A stretch of 64,000 bases of DNA. Origin: Actinomycetes bacterium. Its GTDB lineage: Bacteria > Actinomycetota > Acidimicrobiia > Acidimicrobiales > Ilumatobacteraceae. A program made the position numbers and the translations under genes. The stretch spans positions 248,001 through 312,000 of the forward strand of contig JANYCT010000040.1 in NCBI GenBank assembly GCA_025360105.1, in the 5' to 3' direction. Under the pieces are notes generated by a model. It did no database searches and was not told the DNA's origin. It saw only the letters and a program-made list of their open reading frames with translations. How positions within the stretch are numbered: position 1 is the first letter of the stretch; each line of letters starts with the position of its first letter. This document shows, piece by piece, positions 8,748 to 17,484 of this stretch.

Positions 8748-9284
8748 TTACTCGTCGTAGCCGGCGTTCACGCGAGCCAACGGCTTGAGTAGATACACCC
8801 CGCTGGCGACTTTTTCCATGCTTCCGTTAAGGCCGTAGCACAACCCGCTCGCAAAATCGATGAGGCGGCGTGAAACTTCGCGCTCGGTGCCCTCGAGATT
8901 CATGATGACGGGCAGGCCCTCCTTGAAACGATCAGCGATTTCCTGAGCTTGATCGAAGCGGCGCGGCTTCACGGTCGTGGGCTCTCCAGAGCCAGGTGGC
9001 ACCGTGCGTACGGTTGGAGTGGGAGGTCGCGGGTTGGTCGGCCGTGGCTGCACTGACGAGTCATCCATCGGCGCCTGTGGTCGACGCTGCGCGGCCGATT
9101 CGGATGTGTGCAGCGGAAAGCTCGGACGCGCGGGGGCCGCACGAACTACTTCCTCGTCGGCGTCGACATAGCCGCCCCGACCCGCTCGGGCCACGGGGGC
9201 GGACTCGGCCGGCGGGTCGTAGTCATCGTATGCATCATCGGGGCCAAGGCCGAGAAAGTCCATTGCCCTTTTCATGATTGACAT
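8748..9284 (-). CDS. sepF: SepF, FtsZ membrane anchor
   Basis: A 178-aa protein. The N-terminal amphipathic membrane helix is at residues 1-12 (KRAMDFLGLG), a Pro/Ser-rich linker spans about 20-95, and the C-terminal SepF domain starts near 97 (FDQAQEIADRFKEG, VIMNLEG, RRLIDFASGLCYGLNG). SepF polymerises and tethers FtsZ to the membrane, replacing FtsA, which is absent from this cluster as is normal in Actinobacteria. Of two in-frame ATGs, the first (9284) is chosen because AGGAGG lies ten bases upstream. It sits between yggS and divIVA. Confidence 0.95.
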   Translation of the reverse strand: MSIMKRAMDFLGLGPDDAYDDYDPPAESAPVARAGRGGYVDADEEVVRAAPARPSFPLHTSESAAQRRPQAPMDDSSVQPRPTNPRPPTPTVRTVPPGSGEPTTVKPRRFDQAQEIADRFKEGLPVIMNLEGTEREVSRRLIDFASGLCYGLNGSMEKVASGVYLLKPLARVNAGYDE

Positions 9285-9318
9285 CTGCCGTATTCCTCCT
9301 GCGCTGAGGCTATCCCAT

Positions 9319-10017
9319 TCACGGGCGCCGTTGGGTACGCTCGCCAAACAGAGCGCTACCGATTCGAATGTGTGTTGCGCCCTGCTCGAGGGCGACCTCG
9401 AGATCTCCACTCATTCCCATTGAGCAGAACGCAAGGCCGAGATCATCGGCGCGCAAGCGCAATTGACGGAATGCGTCGCGGGTAGCGGTGGCGTCGCCGT
9501 TGGTCGGGCCAACGGTCATCAGACCGACCACCTCGAGACCGAGCGCACCACAGTGCGCGACGAGCCGCGCCGTCTCGACTGGCGCGCACCCACCTTTGGA
9601 GGTCTCATCGGTGGTGTTGACCTGTACGAAGACCATGGCACCCGGGCAGCGTCGGGCAATCTCGTCGGCGAGGGCGTCCCGGTCGAGACTCTGCCAGACA
9701 TCGACGCAGTCGGCGATGGCTCTGACCTTGTTGCGTTGCAACTGTCCGATGAAATGCACCTGCGGCACCACCGGATCGCCCGACACCGTCCCTGCGGCGT
9801 TGATTGCGTGCAGCGCCGCCATCTTGTCGCGAAGTTCCTGGGCGTAGTTCTCGCCGATGGATCGACATCCCGCTGCGACGGCAGCCTGGACGGCGTCGAC
9901 GCCGAAGCCCTTGGTCACTGCGATCAACTCAACGTGTCGATCACCTGCGTGTTCGCGGATGCGCTGACGAATCGATTCGACGGCGTCGGCCACCAACTGC
10001 GGGTCTATGTGGTTCAC
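9319..10017 (-). CDS. yggS: YggS/PipY-type PLP-binding protein
   Basis: A 232-aa single-domain PLP-binding barrel protein (COG0325) involved in vitamin B6 and amino-acid homeostasis, without known catalysis. The PLP lysine is in ELIAVTKGFG (about residue 37). SIGENYAQELRDK, VHFIGQLQRNK, GLMTVGP and the terminal RIGSALFGER are the family signatures. The GTG at 10017 is chosen; a longer frame would start inside the 15-bp tandem repeat and add a meaningless FIVVS repeat. It lies between ftsZ and sepF as in many Gram-positive bacteria. The polyphenol-oxidase-like ylmD gene that often accompanies it is missing. Confidence 0.93.
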   Translation of the reverse strand: MNHIDPQLVADAVESIRQRIREHAGDRHVELIAVTKGFGVDAVQAAVAAGCRSIGENYAQELRDKMAALHAINAAGTVSGDPVVPQVHFIGQLQRNKVRAIADCVDVWQSLDRDALADEIARRCPGAMVFVQVNTTDETSKGGCAPVETARLVAHCGALGLEVVGLMTVGPTNGDATATRDAFRQLRLRADDLGLAFCSMGMSGDLEVALEQGATHIRIGSALFGERTQRRP

Positions 10018-10024
10018 CGCTGAT

Positions 10025-10080
10025 ACCACGATGAACGGCACCACGATGAACGACACCACGATGAACGACACCACGAAGTC
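10025..10080. repeat. 15-bp tandem repeat, about 3.7 copies, downstream of ftsZ
   Basis: Units of ACCACGATGAACGAC begin at 10025, 10040, 10055 and 10070. The first differs at one base and the fourth is partial. The array fills most of the space between the ftsZ stop (10115) and the yggS start (10017). No coding function is likely. Confidence 0.9.
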
Positions 10081-10114
10081 GCCGCGGGCGCGGATCGCGC
10101 GGCCACGCGCCTGA

Positions 10115-11209
10115 CTACTTCAGGAACGAAGGCACGTCGAAGTCGTCGTCATCGTCACCGAGTGGATCGGACGTGTCGGCAGCGAAGAGATCCTTGATGG
10201 TTGACACCGGCTTGGAGCTGTCCACCGACTTGAGGCTTCCCCGTCCAGAGGGCGGGGAGTCCCAACGATCGAACCCAGCAGCAATGACGGTGACTTTGAT
10301 CTCGTCGCCCATTTCGTCGTCGATGACCGTGCCGAAGATGATGTTGGCGTCTTGGTGAGCAACGCCATGAATGATCTCTGCGGCGGCATTCATCTCGAAC
10401 AGACCCATCGCCGATGGGCCGGTGATGTTGAGCAGGATGCCCCGAGCGCCATCGATCGCGGCCTCGAGCAGCGGACTGCTGATCGCAGCCTTCGCCGCAG
10501 TCACAGCCCGGTTCTCGCCGCTGGCCTGGCCAATACCCATCAACGCCGAGCCGGCGTTGGACAAAATCATGCGGACGTCGGCAAAGTCGGTGTTGATCAG
10601 GCCTGGAGTGGTGATCAGGTTGGTGATACCAGAGACGCCCTGCAACAGCACTTCGTCGGCCATCTTGAAAGCGTTCAGGACGCTCGTCTTTTCGTTCGCA
10701 ACAGTGAGGAGGCGATCGTTGGGGATGACGATGAGCGTGTCGACTTTTTCCTTCAGCTTCTGGACCCCGGCGTCGGCCTGCACCGAACGACGACGACCCT
10801 CGAAGGCGAACGGACGGGTAACCACCCCAATGGTGAGTGCACCCATGCGCTTGGCGATCTCGGCAATCACCGGCGCAGCACCAGTACCGGTGCCACCGCC
10901 TTCGCCCGCGGTGATGAACACCATGTCCGCGCCCTTGATCATTTCTTCGATCTCGTCGGCGTGCGACTCGCCGGCGGCGCGTCCGACCTCGGGATCACTG
11001 CCGGCTCCAAGCCCACGGGTGAGTTCGCGACCGATATCGAGTTTCACGTCTGCGTCGCTCATCAGCAGCGCTTGCGCGTCGGTGTTGACGGCAATGAACT
11101 CAACGCCTTTCAGTCCGGCGTCGATCATTCGGTTGACAGCATTCACGCCACCGCCACCGACACCGATGACCTTGATCATTGCAAGATAATTTTGCGGCGC
11201 GCCTGCCAT
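10115..11209 (-). CDS. ftsZ: cell division GTPase FtsZ
   Basis: A 364-aa tubulin-like GTPase that builds the Z-ring. The nucleotide-binding signature is [12 protein letters not shown] (about residues 101-112), with the N-terminal [17 protein letters not shown] and the T7-loop segment NTDFADVR. A variable linker follows residue 315, and the acidic tail ends in DVPSFLK, the conserved C-terminal peptide that binds SepF and other partners. The ATG at 11209 has GGAGG seven bases upstream. The 124-bp gap to ftsQ is the largest inside the block between rsmH and ftsZ, so a separate ftsZ promoter is plausible, though no clear hexamers were identified. Confidence 0.98.
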   Translation of the reverse strand: MAGAPQNYLAMIKVIGVGGGGVNAVNRMIDAGLKGVEFIAVNTDAQALLMSDADVKLDIGRELTRGLGAGSDPEVGRAAGESHADEIEEMIKGADMVFITAGEGGGTGTGAAPVIAEIAKRMGALTIGVVTRPFAFEGRRRSVQADAGVQKLKEKVDTLIVIPNDRLLTVANEKTSVLNAFKMADEVLLQGVSGITNLITTPGLINTDFADVRMILSNAGSALMGIGQASGENRAVTAAKAAISSPLLEAAIDGARGILLNITGPSAMGLFEMNAAAEIIHGVAHQDANIIFGTVIDDEMGDEIKVTVIAAGFDRWDSPPSGRGSLKSVDSSKPVSTIKDLFAADTSDPLGDDDDDFDVPSFLK

Positions 11210-11333
11210 CAGGGAACCTCCGACATCTGTTCAAACATGTGGCATAACAGCACGGCGCTGCTATGGAATCTGACTTTCCCCATCCTGCCACGTTCGAGAG
11301 AGAAAAACGGGGAGGGTGCGCCGCTGCAACGTT

Positions 11334-12737
11334 TCAGCACTTCTGACTGATCTCGGCCGTGGAGACATTGATCAATGTGCATTGGTCCGCGCCGCTCTGC
11401 TGCAAGAACGCCTCGAGCCTGGTGAGCTTGTCGAGCAGGTTGGTGGGAGCGCCGAGGATCACAGTCGCTCCTGGCTTGCCTGGGGTACTGGCGCGAAAGT
11501 GCAGCGACAACTCCCCCGTGTCGCTGACCTCCACCGATTCCGTGTGCGTGCGTACCGTGGCGCTCAGGGCCTCGACGAGTTCGCCGGCGTGCGTGAAGGC
11601 ATCGCCCGATGAACTCCCGGCACCAACGGTTGGACCGTTACCCGTGATCAGCATGAACTCCAACGGCTGGCCGGCGATCACGTCGACCACGGTGCCGTCG
11701 GCAGCGAGAATGCGATACCGACCATCGCTGCCCCGATACGTGGCAATCGCAACCCGCTCGACCAGTTCGATGGTTGCACCGTGGGGGAACTGGGTGGCCA
11801 CGCGCGCCTGTTGGACCCATGGACTCTCCTGCAGTCGATGTTCGATCGAACGGTTGTCGACGAGGAGCACGGGTGTGCCAGCGAGATCGTTCACGACGGC
11901 CGACAGCATGATGGGATCGACGCGATGCGCACCACTCACCACGATCTGCTCTTTGCGCACTGCAAACAGCGACGAGCCGAGCAATGCAAGTGCACCTGCG
12001 ACGAGCATGACGACGACGCCGATGATCACGAACCACTTCAATCGGTTTCGGCCGACCGCGCGTTGGACGGCGATTCGTCTGGCACGCAGTCGTGGGTCCA
12101 TGGCTGCGGAGCCGGTGATCACGGGAATGCCGCCCGACATCCCCTCGATCTCGTCGTCGCCAATGACGATGGTGTGGCGCTCGCCGTGCATCGATGCCTC
12201 GGTCGCGCGGCCCGAGCTACCGCGGAGCCGCTCGCCCGCCTCTTCGTTGAGATACACCGCGTCGGGAAGGTCGTCGCCGCCGATCTTGATCGGCGGCCGC
12301 GGCAGTACCGGACCCGCATCGATATCGGCCACAGAGTCCGCCGGGGCGCCGGTGCTGTCATGTGGATCAGGAGTCGACACAACTGTGGGTACGGCAGCGG
12401 TGTCTGCGCCTGCAACCACGCGCTCCGCTGTCGACTCGACGGCCGGTACAGATGTACTGACCCGTCGCCACACGTCGAGATCCTCGGGCTCCGCGGGTGC
12501 GACCAATAACGCGGGCGGCGCGACCGCACCGGGGTCGCGCTCGGGCGCAGGCGCAGCGGGTGGAGTCGCGACTGACGCAACTGCACGCGGGGTCAACCCG
12601 AGCAGTTTGTCGATCGAGGGATCGTCGAGATCGATGACTTCATCGGGCACCGGGTCGTTCGCGAAGGCCGCGAGCAACTCTTCGAGCACCTTGTCGGGAA
12701 CGACATCGTCGCCGAGAGGGGTGGGATCCGTCACCAC
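11334..12737 (-). CDS. ftsQ: FtsQ-like cell division protein with long cytoplasmic extension
   Basis: A 467-aa bitopic membrane protein, clearly longer than the usual 250-320 residues of FtsQ/DivIB. Residues 1 to about 225 are Asp/Pro/Val-rich and probably disordered in the cytoplasm. One membrane helix follows (KWFVIIGVVVMLVAGALALL). Outside, a POTRA domain starts at EQIVVSGAHRV, followed by the beta domain (ESPWVQQARVATQFP, ATIELVERVAIA). FtsQ links FtsL/FtsB to the divisome and regulates FtsW/FtsI. It overlaps murB by seven bases; two consecutive GTG codons (12737, 12734) can both serve as start. Confidence 0.9.
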   Translation of the reverse strand: MVTDPTPLGDDVVPDKVLEELLAAFANDPVPDEVIDLDDPSIDKLLGLTPRAVASVATPPAAPAPERDPGAVAPPALLVAPAEPEDLDVWRRVSTSVPAVESTAERVVAGADTAAVPTVVSTPDPHDSTGAPADSVADIDAGPVLPRPPIKIGGDDLPDAVYLNEEAGERLRGSSGRATEASMHGERHTIVIGDDEIEGMSGGIPVITGSAAMDPRLRARRIAVQRAVGRNRLKWFVIIGVVVMLVAGALALLGSSLFAVRKEQIVVSGAHRVDPIMLSAVVNDLAGTPVLLVDNRSIEHRLQESPWVQQARVATQFPHGATIELVERVAIATYRGSDGRYRILAADGTVVDVIAGQPLEFMLITGNGPTVGAGSSSGDAFTHAGELVEALSATVRTHTESVEVSDTGELSLHFRASTPGKPGATVILGAPTNLLDKLTRLEAFLQQSGADQCTLINVSTAEISQKC

Positions 12738-13729
12738 TGAACCCCTGCGTTAACAGCGATGACGCTCACGGGTCGAGAGGCGCGAGCGTTCGCCGGGTCG
12801 AAACCCACCAGGCGTACCTCGCTGCGCAGCACATACCCGGTTTCGGCCGCGACCCGATCGCGCACGATCTCGATCAGGGCCCGAACGTCGTCGGCGCGAC
12901 CGCCCTCGGACGCCTGAATGAAGTTGGCGTGTTTGTCCGAGACCGACGCGGTGCGATGCGTGAAACCACGCAGACCGATCCGGTCGATGAGTTCGCCGGC
13001 AGAGAGCTCGCCCGGAATCGGATTGACGAAGACAGATCCGGCGTTCTGCCCGCCGGGTTGGTGCTCGCGGCGCCAGCGAACGATCTCGTCGAGATCGCGT
13101 TGCGACTGCGCGCGTTCGACGGCGACGAGTTGAAGTCGCGCGTCGATCACCACCTGGTGGTCGGCGAGATCACTTCCCCGAAATCGCAGGCCGAGACGTT
13201 CCGCTGCGATCCAGCCGTGGCGCTGTGTGCACAAATCGAACAGCTGCACTTCGAGCAGACTCGCTGCCATGTCGCCGCCATGCCCGCCCGCGTTCATACG
13301 CACTGCGCCACCAATGCTGCCGGGAACGCCGACGGCCCACTCAAACCCACCGAGGCCAGCGGCAACCAGGCGTCGCGCAAGTTGGGGCAGGGCGACCATT
13401 GCACCGGCCACCACCTGCGTACCCTCCACCCGGAACTCGGCGGACATCTCGCCAAGACTGACGGCAATGCCGGAAAAGCCATCGTCGGCAACGAGCAAGT
13501 TTGAACCGCGGCCCACCACGAGCACGGGCACATCGGTGACTGCAAGGACCTCGGCAATCACTTCCAGGTCGCGTATGTTTCGCGGTCGCACCATGATCGC
13601 GGCGGCGCCACCGACGCGGTAGGTGGTGAGCGCAGCAAGCGAGACATTGCGCTCAGCCAGCTCGCCGAGCATCGATGCCGCCTTCTCAATGGACGCGTCG
13701 AGCACGAGTCGACTCTCGGCGGTAGTCAC
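12731..13729 (-). CDS. murB: UDP-N-acetylenolpyruvoylglucosamine reductase
   Basis: A 332-aa FAD enzyme that reduces UDP-GlcNAc-enolpyruvate to UDP-MurNAc with NADPH. The FAD-binding motifs are GRGSNLLVADDG (about residues 75-86) and SIGGAVRMNAGGHGGDM. The proton-donating Ser is in GQNAGSVFVNP, and the late catalytic Glu is in FIQASEGGRADDV. The GTG at 13729 overlaps the murC stop as GTGA, which fixes the start and implies translational coupling. The gene order murC-murB-ftsQ-ftsZ is common in Actinobacteria. Confidence 0.96.
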   Translation of the reverse strand: MTTAESRLVLDASIEKAASMLGELAERNVSLAALTTYRVGGAAAIMVRPRNIRDLEVIAEVLAVTDVPVLVVGRGSNLLVADDGFSGIAVSLGEMSAEFRVEGTQVVAGAMVALPQLARRLVAAGLGGFEWAVGVPGSIGGAVRMNAGGHGGDMAASLLEVQLFDLCTQRHGWIAAERLGLRFRGSDLADHQVVIDARLQLVAVERAQSQRDLDEIVRWRREHQPGGQNAGSVFVNPIPGELSAGELIDRIGLRGFTHRTASVSDKHANFIQASEGGRADDVRALIEIVRDRVAAETGYVLRSEVRLVGFDPANARASRPVSVIAVNAGVQW

Positions 13730-15171
13730 GACGACGACGACTCCAACTCCAACCGCCTGCTGAGAATCTCGGCGGGAAGTGAAGCGATATCGCCACAGCC
13801 CATCGAGATCGAGACGTCACCGGCACGCAAGTTCCGAGCGAGATACTCGACAAGATCGTGACGGCGTGGCAGCCACACCACCGTGGTGCGCGGATGGGCG
13901 TCGAGCACGGCGTTCACCACCAGCTTGCCGGTGACACCAGGAATGGGCTGCGTTCCGGACGCGAAGATGTCGGTGATCACCACGAGGTCGGCGTCGACGA
14001 AGGCATCGCGGTATGCCGGCCAGAGCTCGGCCATCCGATTGAATCGATTTGGCTGAAACACGGCGACGACGCGTTGCCAGTCGTCGCCGCTGGCACGCGC
14101 CGCCGCGAGAACAGCCGAGATCTCTGTGGGCAGGTGCGCATAGTCATCAACAACGGTGACCCCGCGATGTTGGCCGTGGATGTCGAATCGGCGCGCGACG
14201 CCGCCAAATCGACTCAGTGCGCGGGTCGCTATCTCGAACGATACGCCGACGCTCATCGCCATCGCAACGACCCCGGTCGCATTCTGCACGTTGTGTCGAC
14301 CACGGAGGGGCAGGTGTACCTCTCCCAGCGGTTGACCGAGGTATTCCACGGTGAATCGGAATGATCCACTGTCGGCGCGCAGCTCGACAGCGCGGTAGTG
14401 CGCTGACTCGTCGAAACCGTACGTAACCGCGCCGTGCTTGGTGGCGAGCCTCGAACAAACCGGATCGTCGGCACACACCACTTTCGGGCCGGGGACGTTG
14501 GCGAGATACCGGTCGAATCCGTCGATGATGCCCTCGAAGGAGCCGTAGAAGTCGAGATGATCTACTTCGACGTTCGTGAGCACGGTTCCGAACAGGGGCA
14601 GCTCGAGGTGCGTGCCGTCGCTTTCATCGGCTTCGACGACGAACCACTCTCCACCGGTCCATTGCGCCCCTGTTCCGGTGTCGGTGACATCACCACCGAT
14701 GACGAAACTCGGTTTCAGCCCAGCCTCAGCGAGGACAAGCATGAGCATGCTCGTGGTCGTCGTCTTGCCGTGGGTGCCGGCCACGCCCAACGATCTCGCT
14801 TGCGCGCAGATACCCGCCAGCATCCCGGCTCGGCGCAGAACAACAGCGCCGCGAAGGCGCGCCTCGTCGAGTTCAACGTTCCGGTCAGGCACGGCTGTGG
14901 ATGCCGTGACCGCATCGACGCCATGGACATGTGCGCGCTGGTGCCCGACGTGCACGACCACCCCAGCCGCACGGAGCCGATCGAGCACCGGCTTTTCGCG
15001 AATATCACTCCCTGAGACAGCGTGGCCCATCTCGGCGAGTGCGATCGCGATCGCACTCATGCCCGGGCCGCCAACGCCGACCACATGCAGCCGCTTGGGT
15101 TCGCGCAGGTCGATGGGGGCCAGCGGAGGTTGGGCCTTGCCAGTCAGAACTGACGAGGTGGGCGCGCTCAT
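13726..15171 (-). CDS. murC: UDP-N-acetylmuramate--L-alanine ligase
   Basis: A 481-aa Mur ligase that adds L-Ala to UDP-MurNAc with ATP. The N-terminal Rossmann domain starts at RLHVVGVGGPGMSAIA, the P-loop is GVAGTHGKTTTTSML (around residue 130), and the C-terminal domain includes VVDDYAHLPTEISAVL, where many homologues have a second His (HHPTE) in place of Leu. The ATG at 15171 overlaps the murG stop (ATGA). It acts in the cytoplasm on the product of MurB. Confidence 0.96.
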   Translation of the reverse strand: MSAPTSSVLTGKAQPPLAPIDLREPKRLHVVGVGGPGMSAIAIALAEMGHAVSGSDIREKPVLDRLRAAGVVVHVGHQRAHVHGVDAVTASTAVPDRNVELDEARLRGAVVLRRAGMLAGICAQARSLGVAGTHGKTTTTSMLMLVLAEAGLKPSFVIGGDVTDTGTGAQWTGGEWFVVEADESDGTHLELPLFGTVLTNVEVDHLDFYGSFEGIIDGFDRYLANVPGPKVVCADDPVCSRLATKHGAVTYGFDESAHYRAVELRADSGSFRFTVEYLGQPLGEVHLPLRGRHNVQNATGVVAMAMSVGVSFEIATRALSRFGGVARRFDIHGQHRGVTVVDDYAHLPTEISAVLAAARASGDDWQRVVAVFQPNRFNRMAELWPAYRDAFVDADLVVITDIFASGTQPIPGVTGKLVVNAVLDAHPRTTVVWLPRRHDLVEYLARNLRAGDVSISMGCGDIASLPAEILSRRLELESSSS

Positions 15172-16280
15172 CGGCCTGCCGCCACGGTCTCGATCAGCGT
15201 CACGAGCCGACCACTACGGTGTGCGGCGCCCGCGGTGTAGGCAGCTTCACCGAGTGCAAGCAGTGCCGCTGGATCATCGATGAAACCCACGACGAGGTCG
15301 GCAAGAACCTGGGGGGAGAGTTCGCTCTCGGGCACGACGACGGCCGCGCCGACCGAGCCGAGAATGCGCGCATTGTCACTCTGGTGGTCGTCGGCCGACC
15401 CCGCCCACGGCACGATCACCGCTGGCATACCCGCCGTGGCGAGTTCCGCGATGGTGCTCGCGCCACCCCGGGTGATCATCACGTCGGCGGCCGCGAACAC
15501 CTGCACCATCTGGTTCTCATAGCCAATCACGGTGTACATGATGCCCTGATTCCCGGTCCGCGCGGCGCCAGCCCCGCGGAGAAACCGTTCCCCGACCACG
15601 TGGCGCACGGCGATATCGCCTCGCTGAGCCAGCGTCTCGACCATGCCGGCCACGGCGTCGTTGAGCACCTTCGAGCCGAGCGAACCGCCAAAGACGGCCA
15701 CGACGAAACGATCCTCGGGAAGCCCCAATGACGATCGAGCCTCGGCGCGCTGACCTGCCCGGTCGAGCATCACGAGGTCGCGCCGAACCGGGGCGCCGGT
15801 GAAGTGCGCGCGACGAAGTGCTGACCCTTCGAACGCAACAGCACATGCGGTGGCGAAGCGTGCGCTCACCCGACTGGCCAGACCTGGGATTCGGTCGTAG
15901 CTCACCACCACGATGGGGATACCGCGAAGTCGCGCCGCAAAGGTTGCAGGGAAACTGGCGTAGCCGCCCACGGACACAACCACTGCGGGTCGCAACTGGC
16001 GCAGCAGCGAGCGCGCCGCGACGATGGCGCGAAGCATCTTGAGCGGGAAGGCGAGATTGAGGGGCGTCAGGCGACGTTGCAGCCCGACGACATCGAGAAA
16101 GTGATGCGGGTACAGCGTGGGCTCAAGCAGTTGCGTCTCGATGCCCCGCTTGGCACCGATATAGACGATCTCGTCGGGTCGATGGCCCCGAGCAACAAGC
16201 CCGTCGGCAATCGCCAACGCGGGCAACACATGGCCCGATGTACCGCCACCGGTGATCACAGCAAACGCGGTGTGCTGCAT
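15168..16280 (-). CDS. murG: undecaprenyl-PP-MurNAc-pentapeptide GlcNAc transferase
   Basis: A 370-aa GT28 enzyme at the inner membrane face that converts lipid I to lipid II. The N-terminal glycine loop is ITGGGTSGHVLPAL (GGGTGGH in most homologues, so Ser replaces one Gly). The donor-site region includes FGGSLGSKVLNDAV and TRGGASTIAELATAGMPAV with the usual VIVPWAGSADDHQ. The ATG at 16280, eight bases after the ftsW stop, is preferred because the fold starts at once. An ATG ten codons upstream (16310) overlapping ftsW is possible, and neither has a clear ribosome site. Confidence 0.95.
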   Translation of the reverse strand: MQHTAFAVITGGGTSGHVLPALAIADGLVARGHRPDEIVYIGAKRGIETQLLEPTLYPHHFLDVVGLQRRLTPLNLAFPLKMLRAIVAARSLLRQLRPAVVVSVGGYASFPATFAARLRGIPIVVVSYDRIPGLASRVSARFATACAVAFEGSALRRAHFTGAPVRRDLVMLDRAGQRAEARSSLGLPEDRFVVAVFGGSLGSKVLNDAVAGMVETLAQRGDIAVRHVVGERFLRGAGAARTGNQGIMYTVIGYENQMVQVFAAADVMITRGGASTIAELATAGMPAVIVPWAGSADDHQSDNARILGSVGAAVVVPESELSPQVLADLVVGFIDDPAALLALGEAAYTAGAAHRSGRLVTLIETVAAGR

Positions 16281-16287
16281 TAGTGCG

Positions 16288-17484
16288 CTACTTGACGTGG
16301 CGGGCGACATTGAGCAGCAAACCTGCTGCAGTCATGCACACAAACAGCGAGCTACCACCTGAGGACACAAAGGGAAGGGTCAGACCGGTGACCGGCATGG
16401 ACCCACTGACTCCCCCGACGTTGATCACGGCCTGTACGGCAAGCCACGCCACGATGCCCCCTGCGAGCAGCTGGCCGAACCGATCGCGCGCCGCGAGCGC
16501 GACCTGTACACCGAAGTAGGTGAGCAACAGATAGGCGCCAATGACGGCCACGACGCCGACCAAACCGAGTTCCTCGCCGATGACTGCGAAAATGAAGTCG
16601 CTGTGTGCGAGGGGCAGGTATCCCCACTTCGACGGTCCGCTACCGACGCCGGTGCCACCGACGCCTCCCGTGGCCATGCCGATCATCGCCTGGTAGACCT
16701 GATAGCTCAGATAGTCCTTGTTTCCGGTGACATCGAGAAACGCCGTGAAACGGTTGTAGCGACGCTGGCTCGTGAAGACAAACCCCAGCGTTGCGAGCGC
16801 ACCGCCAATGGTCATCAAGATCATCGGCACCATCGGAGTGCCAGCGATGAAAGCGACGGCGAACACGATTGCCGAGAGCACGATGGCGGATCCGAGGTCA
16901 CCCTGGGCGACGCACAACGCTGCGCCCACACCCGCCACCGCCAATACGGGCCACATCGTGCGTCGCAGGTTCGACATCTCCTTTTCACGGCGTGCAAGAA
17001 GATCGGCGCAGTACAGCAGCATGGCGAGTTTGAGGAACTCCGACGGCTGAAACCCGACGGAACCGATGAAGACCCAGGCCTTGGCTTGGTTCACGGACAC
17101 GCCAAGTCCGGGCACGAATGGCAGCAGCATCAGCGTGCACGCAAGCGCCAGAATGTAGGGAATGAAGCGGCGCCAACGGTGATACGGCACGCGCGCTGTG
17201 GTGATCATCGCTGCGCCGCCGAGCACGGCCCAGAGCAGTTGACGATTGAAGATGCGCCACGGCGAATTGCCGCGGTGGAGCGACGTGATGGCCGATGCCG
17301 AGAACACCATCACCAGTCCGAGCATGATGAGCACGGTCACGACCAGCGCAATCACGTAGAAGGCCGTCGGAGGCGGTCCGAGAGGACGGGTGTCGGCACG
17401 ACGAGTCGGGTGATGCCGTTGCGACGACATACGGTCGAGGGCCTCCCTGCGACGATCGCCGATCAACGTGGTGGCCGTGGTCAT
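16288..17484 (-). CDS. ftsW: FtsW/RodA-type peptidoglycan glycosyltransferase
   Basis: A 398-aa SEDS-family membrane protein with about ten hydrophobic helices, beginning at YVIALVVTVLIMLGL near residue 40. SEDS signatures are seen: FQPSEFLKLAMLLY, AQGDLGSAIV (with the catalytic-type Asp in a large loop), and FVSSGGSSLFVC near the C-terminus. With FtsI it polymerises lipid II at the septum. The ATG at 17484 overlaps the murD stop as ATGA; the 45 in-frame residues upstream lie within murD and were discarded. Position between murD and murG supports FtsW over RodA. Confidence 0.95.
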   Translation of the reverse strand: MTTATTLIGDRRREALDRMSSQRHHPTRRADTRPLGPPPTAFYVIALVVTVLIMLGLVMVFSASAITSLHRGNSPWRIFNRQLLWAVLGGAAMITTARVPYHRWRRFIPYILALACTLMLLPFVPGLGVSVNQAKAWVFIGSVGFQPSEFLKLAMLLYCADLLARREKEMSNLRRTMWPVLAVAGVGAALCVAQGDLGSAIVLSAIVFAVAFIAGTPMVPMILMTIGGALATLGFVFTSQRRYNRFTAFLDVTGNKDYLSYQVYQAMIGMATGGVGGTGVGSGPSKWGYLPLAHSDFIFAVIGEELGLVGVVAVIGAYLLLTYFGVQVALAARDRFGQLLAGGIVAWLAVQAVINVGGVSGSMPVTGLTLPFVSSGGSSLFVCMTAAGLLLNVARHVK

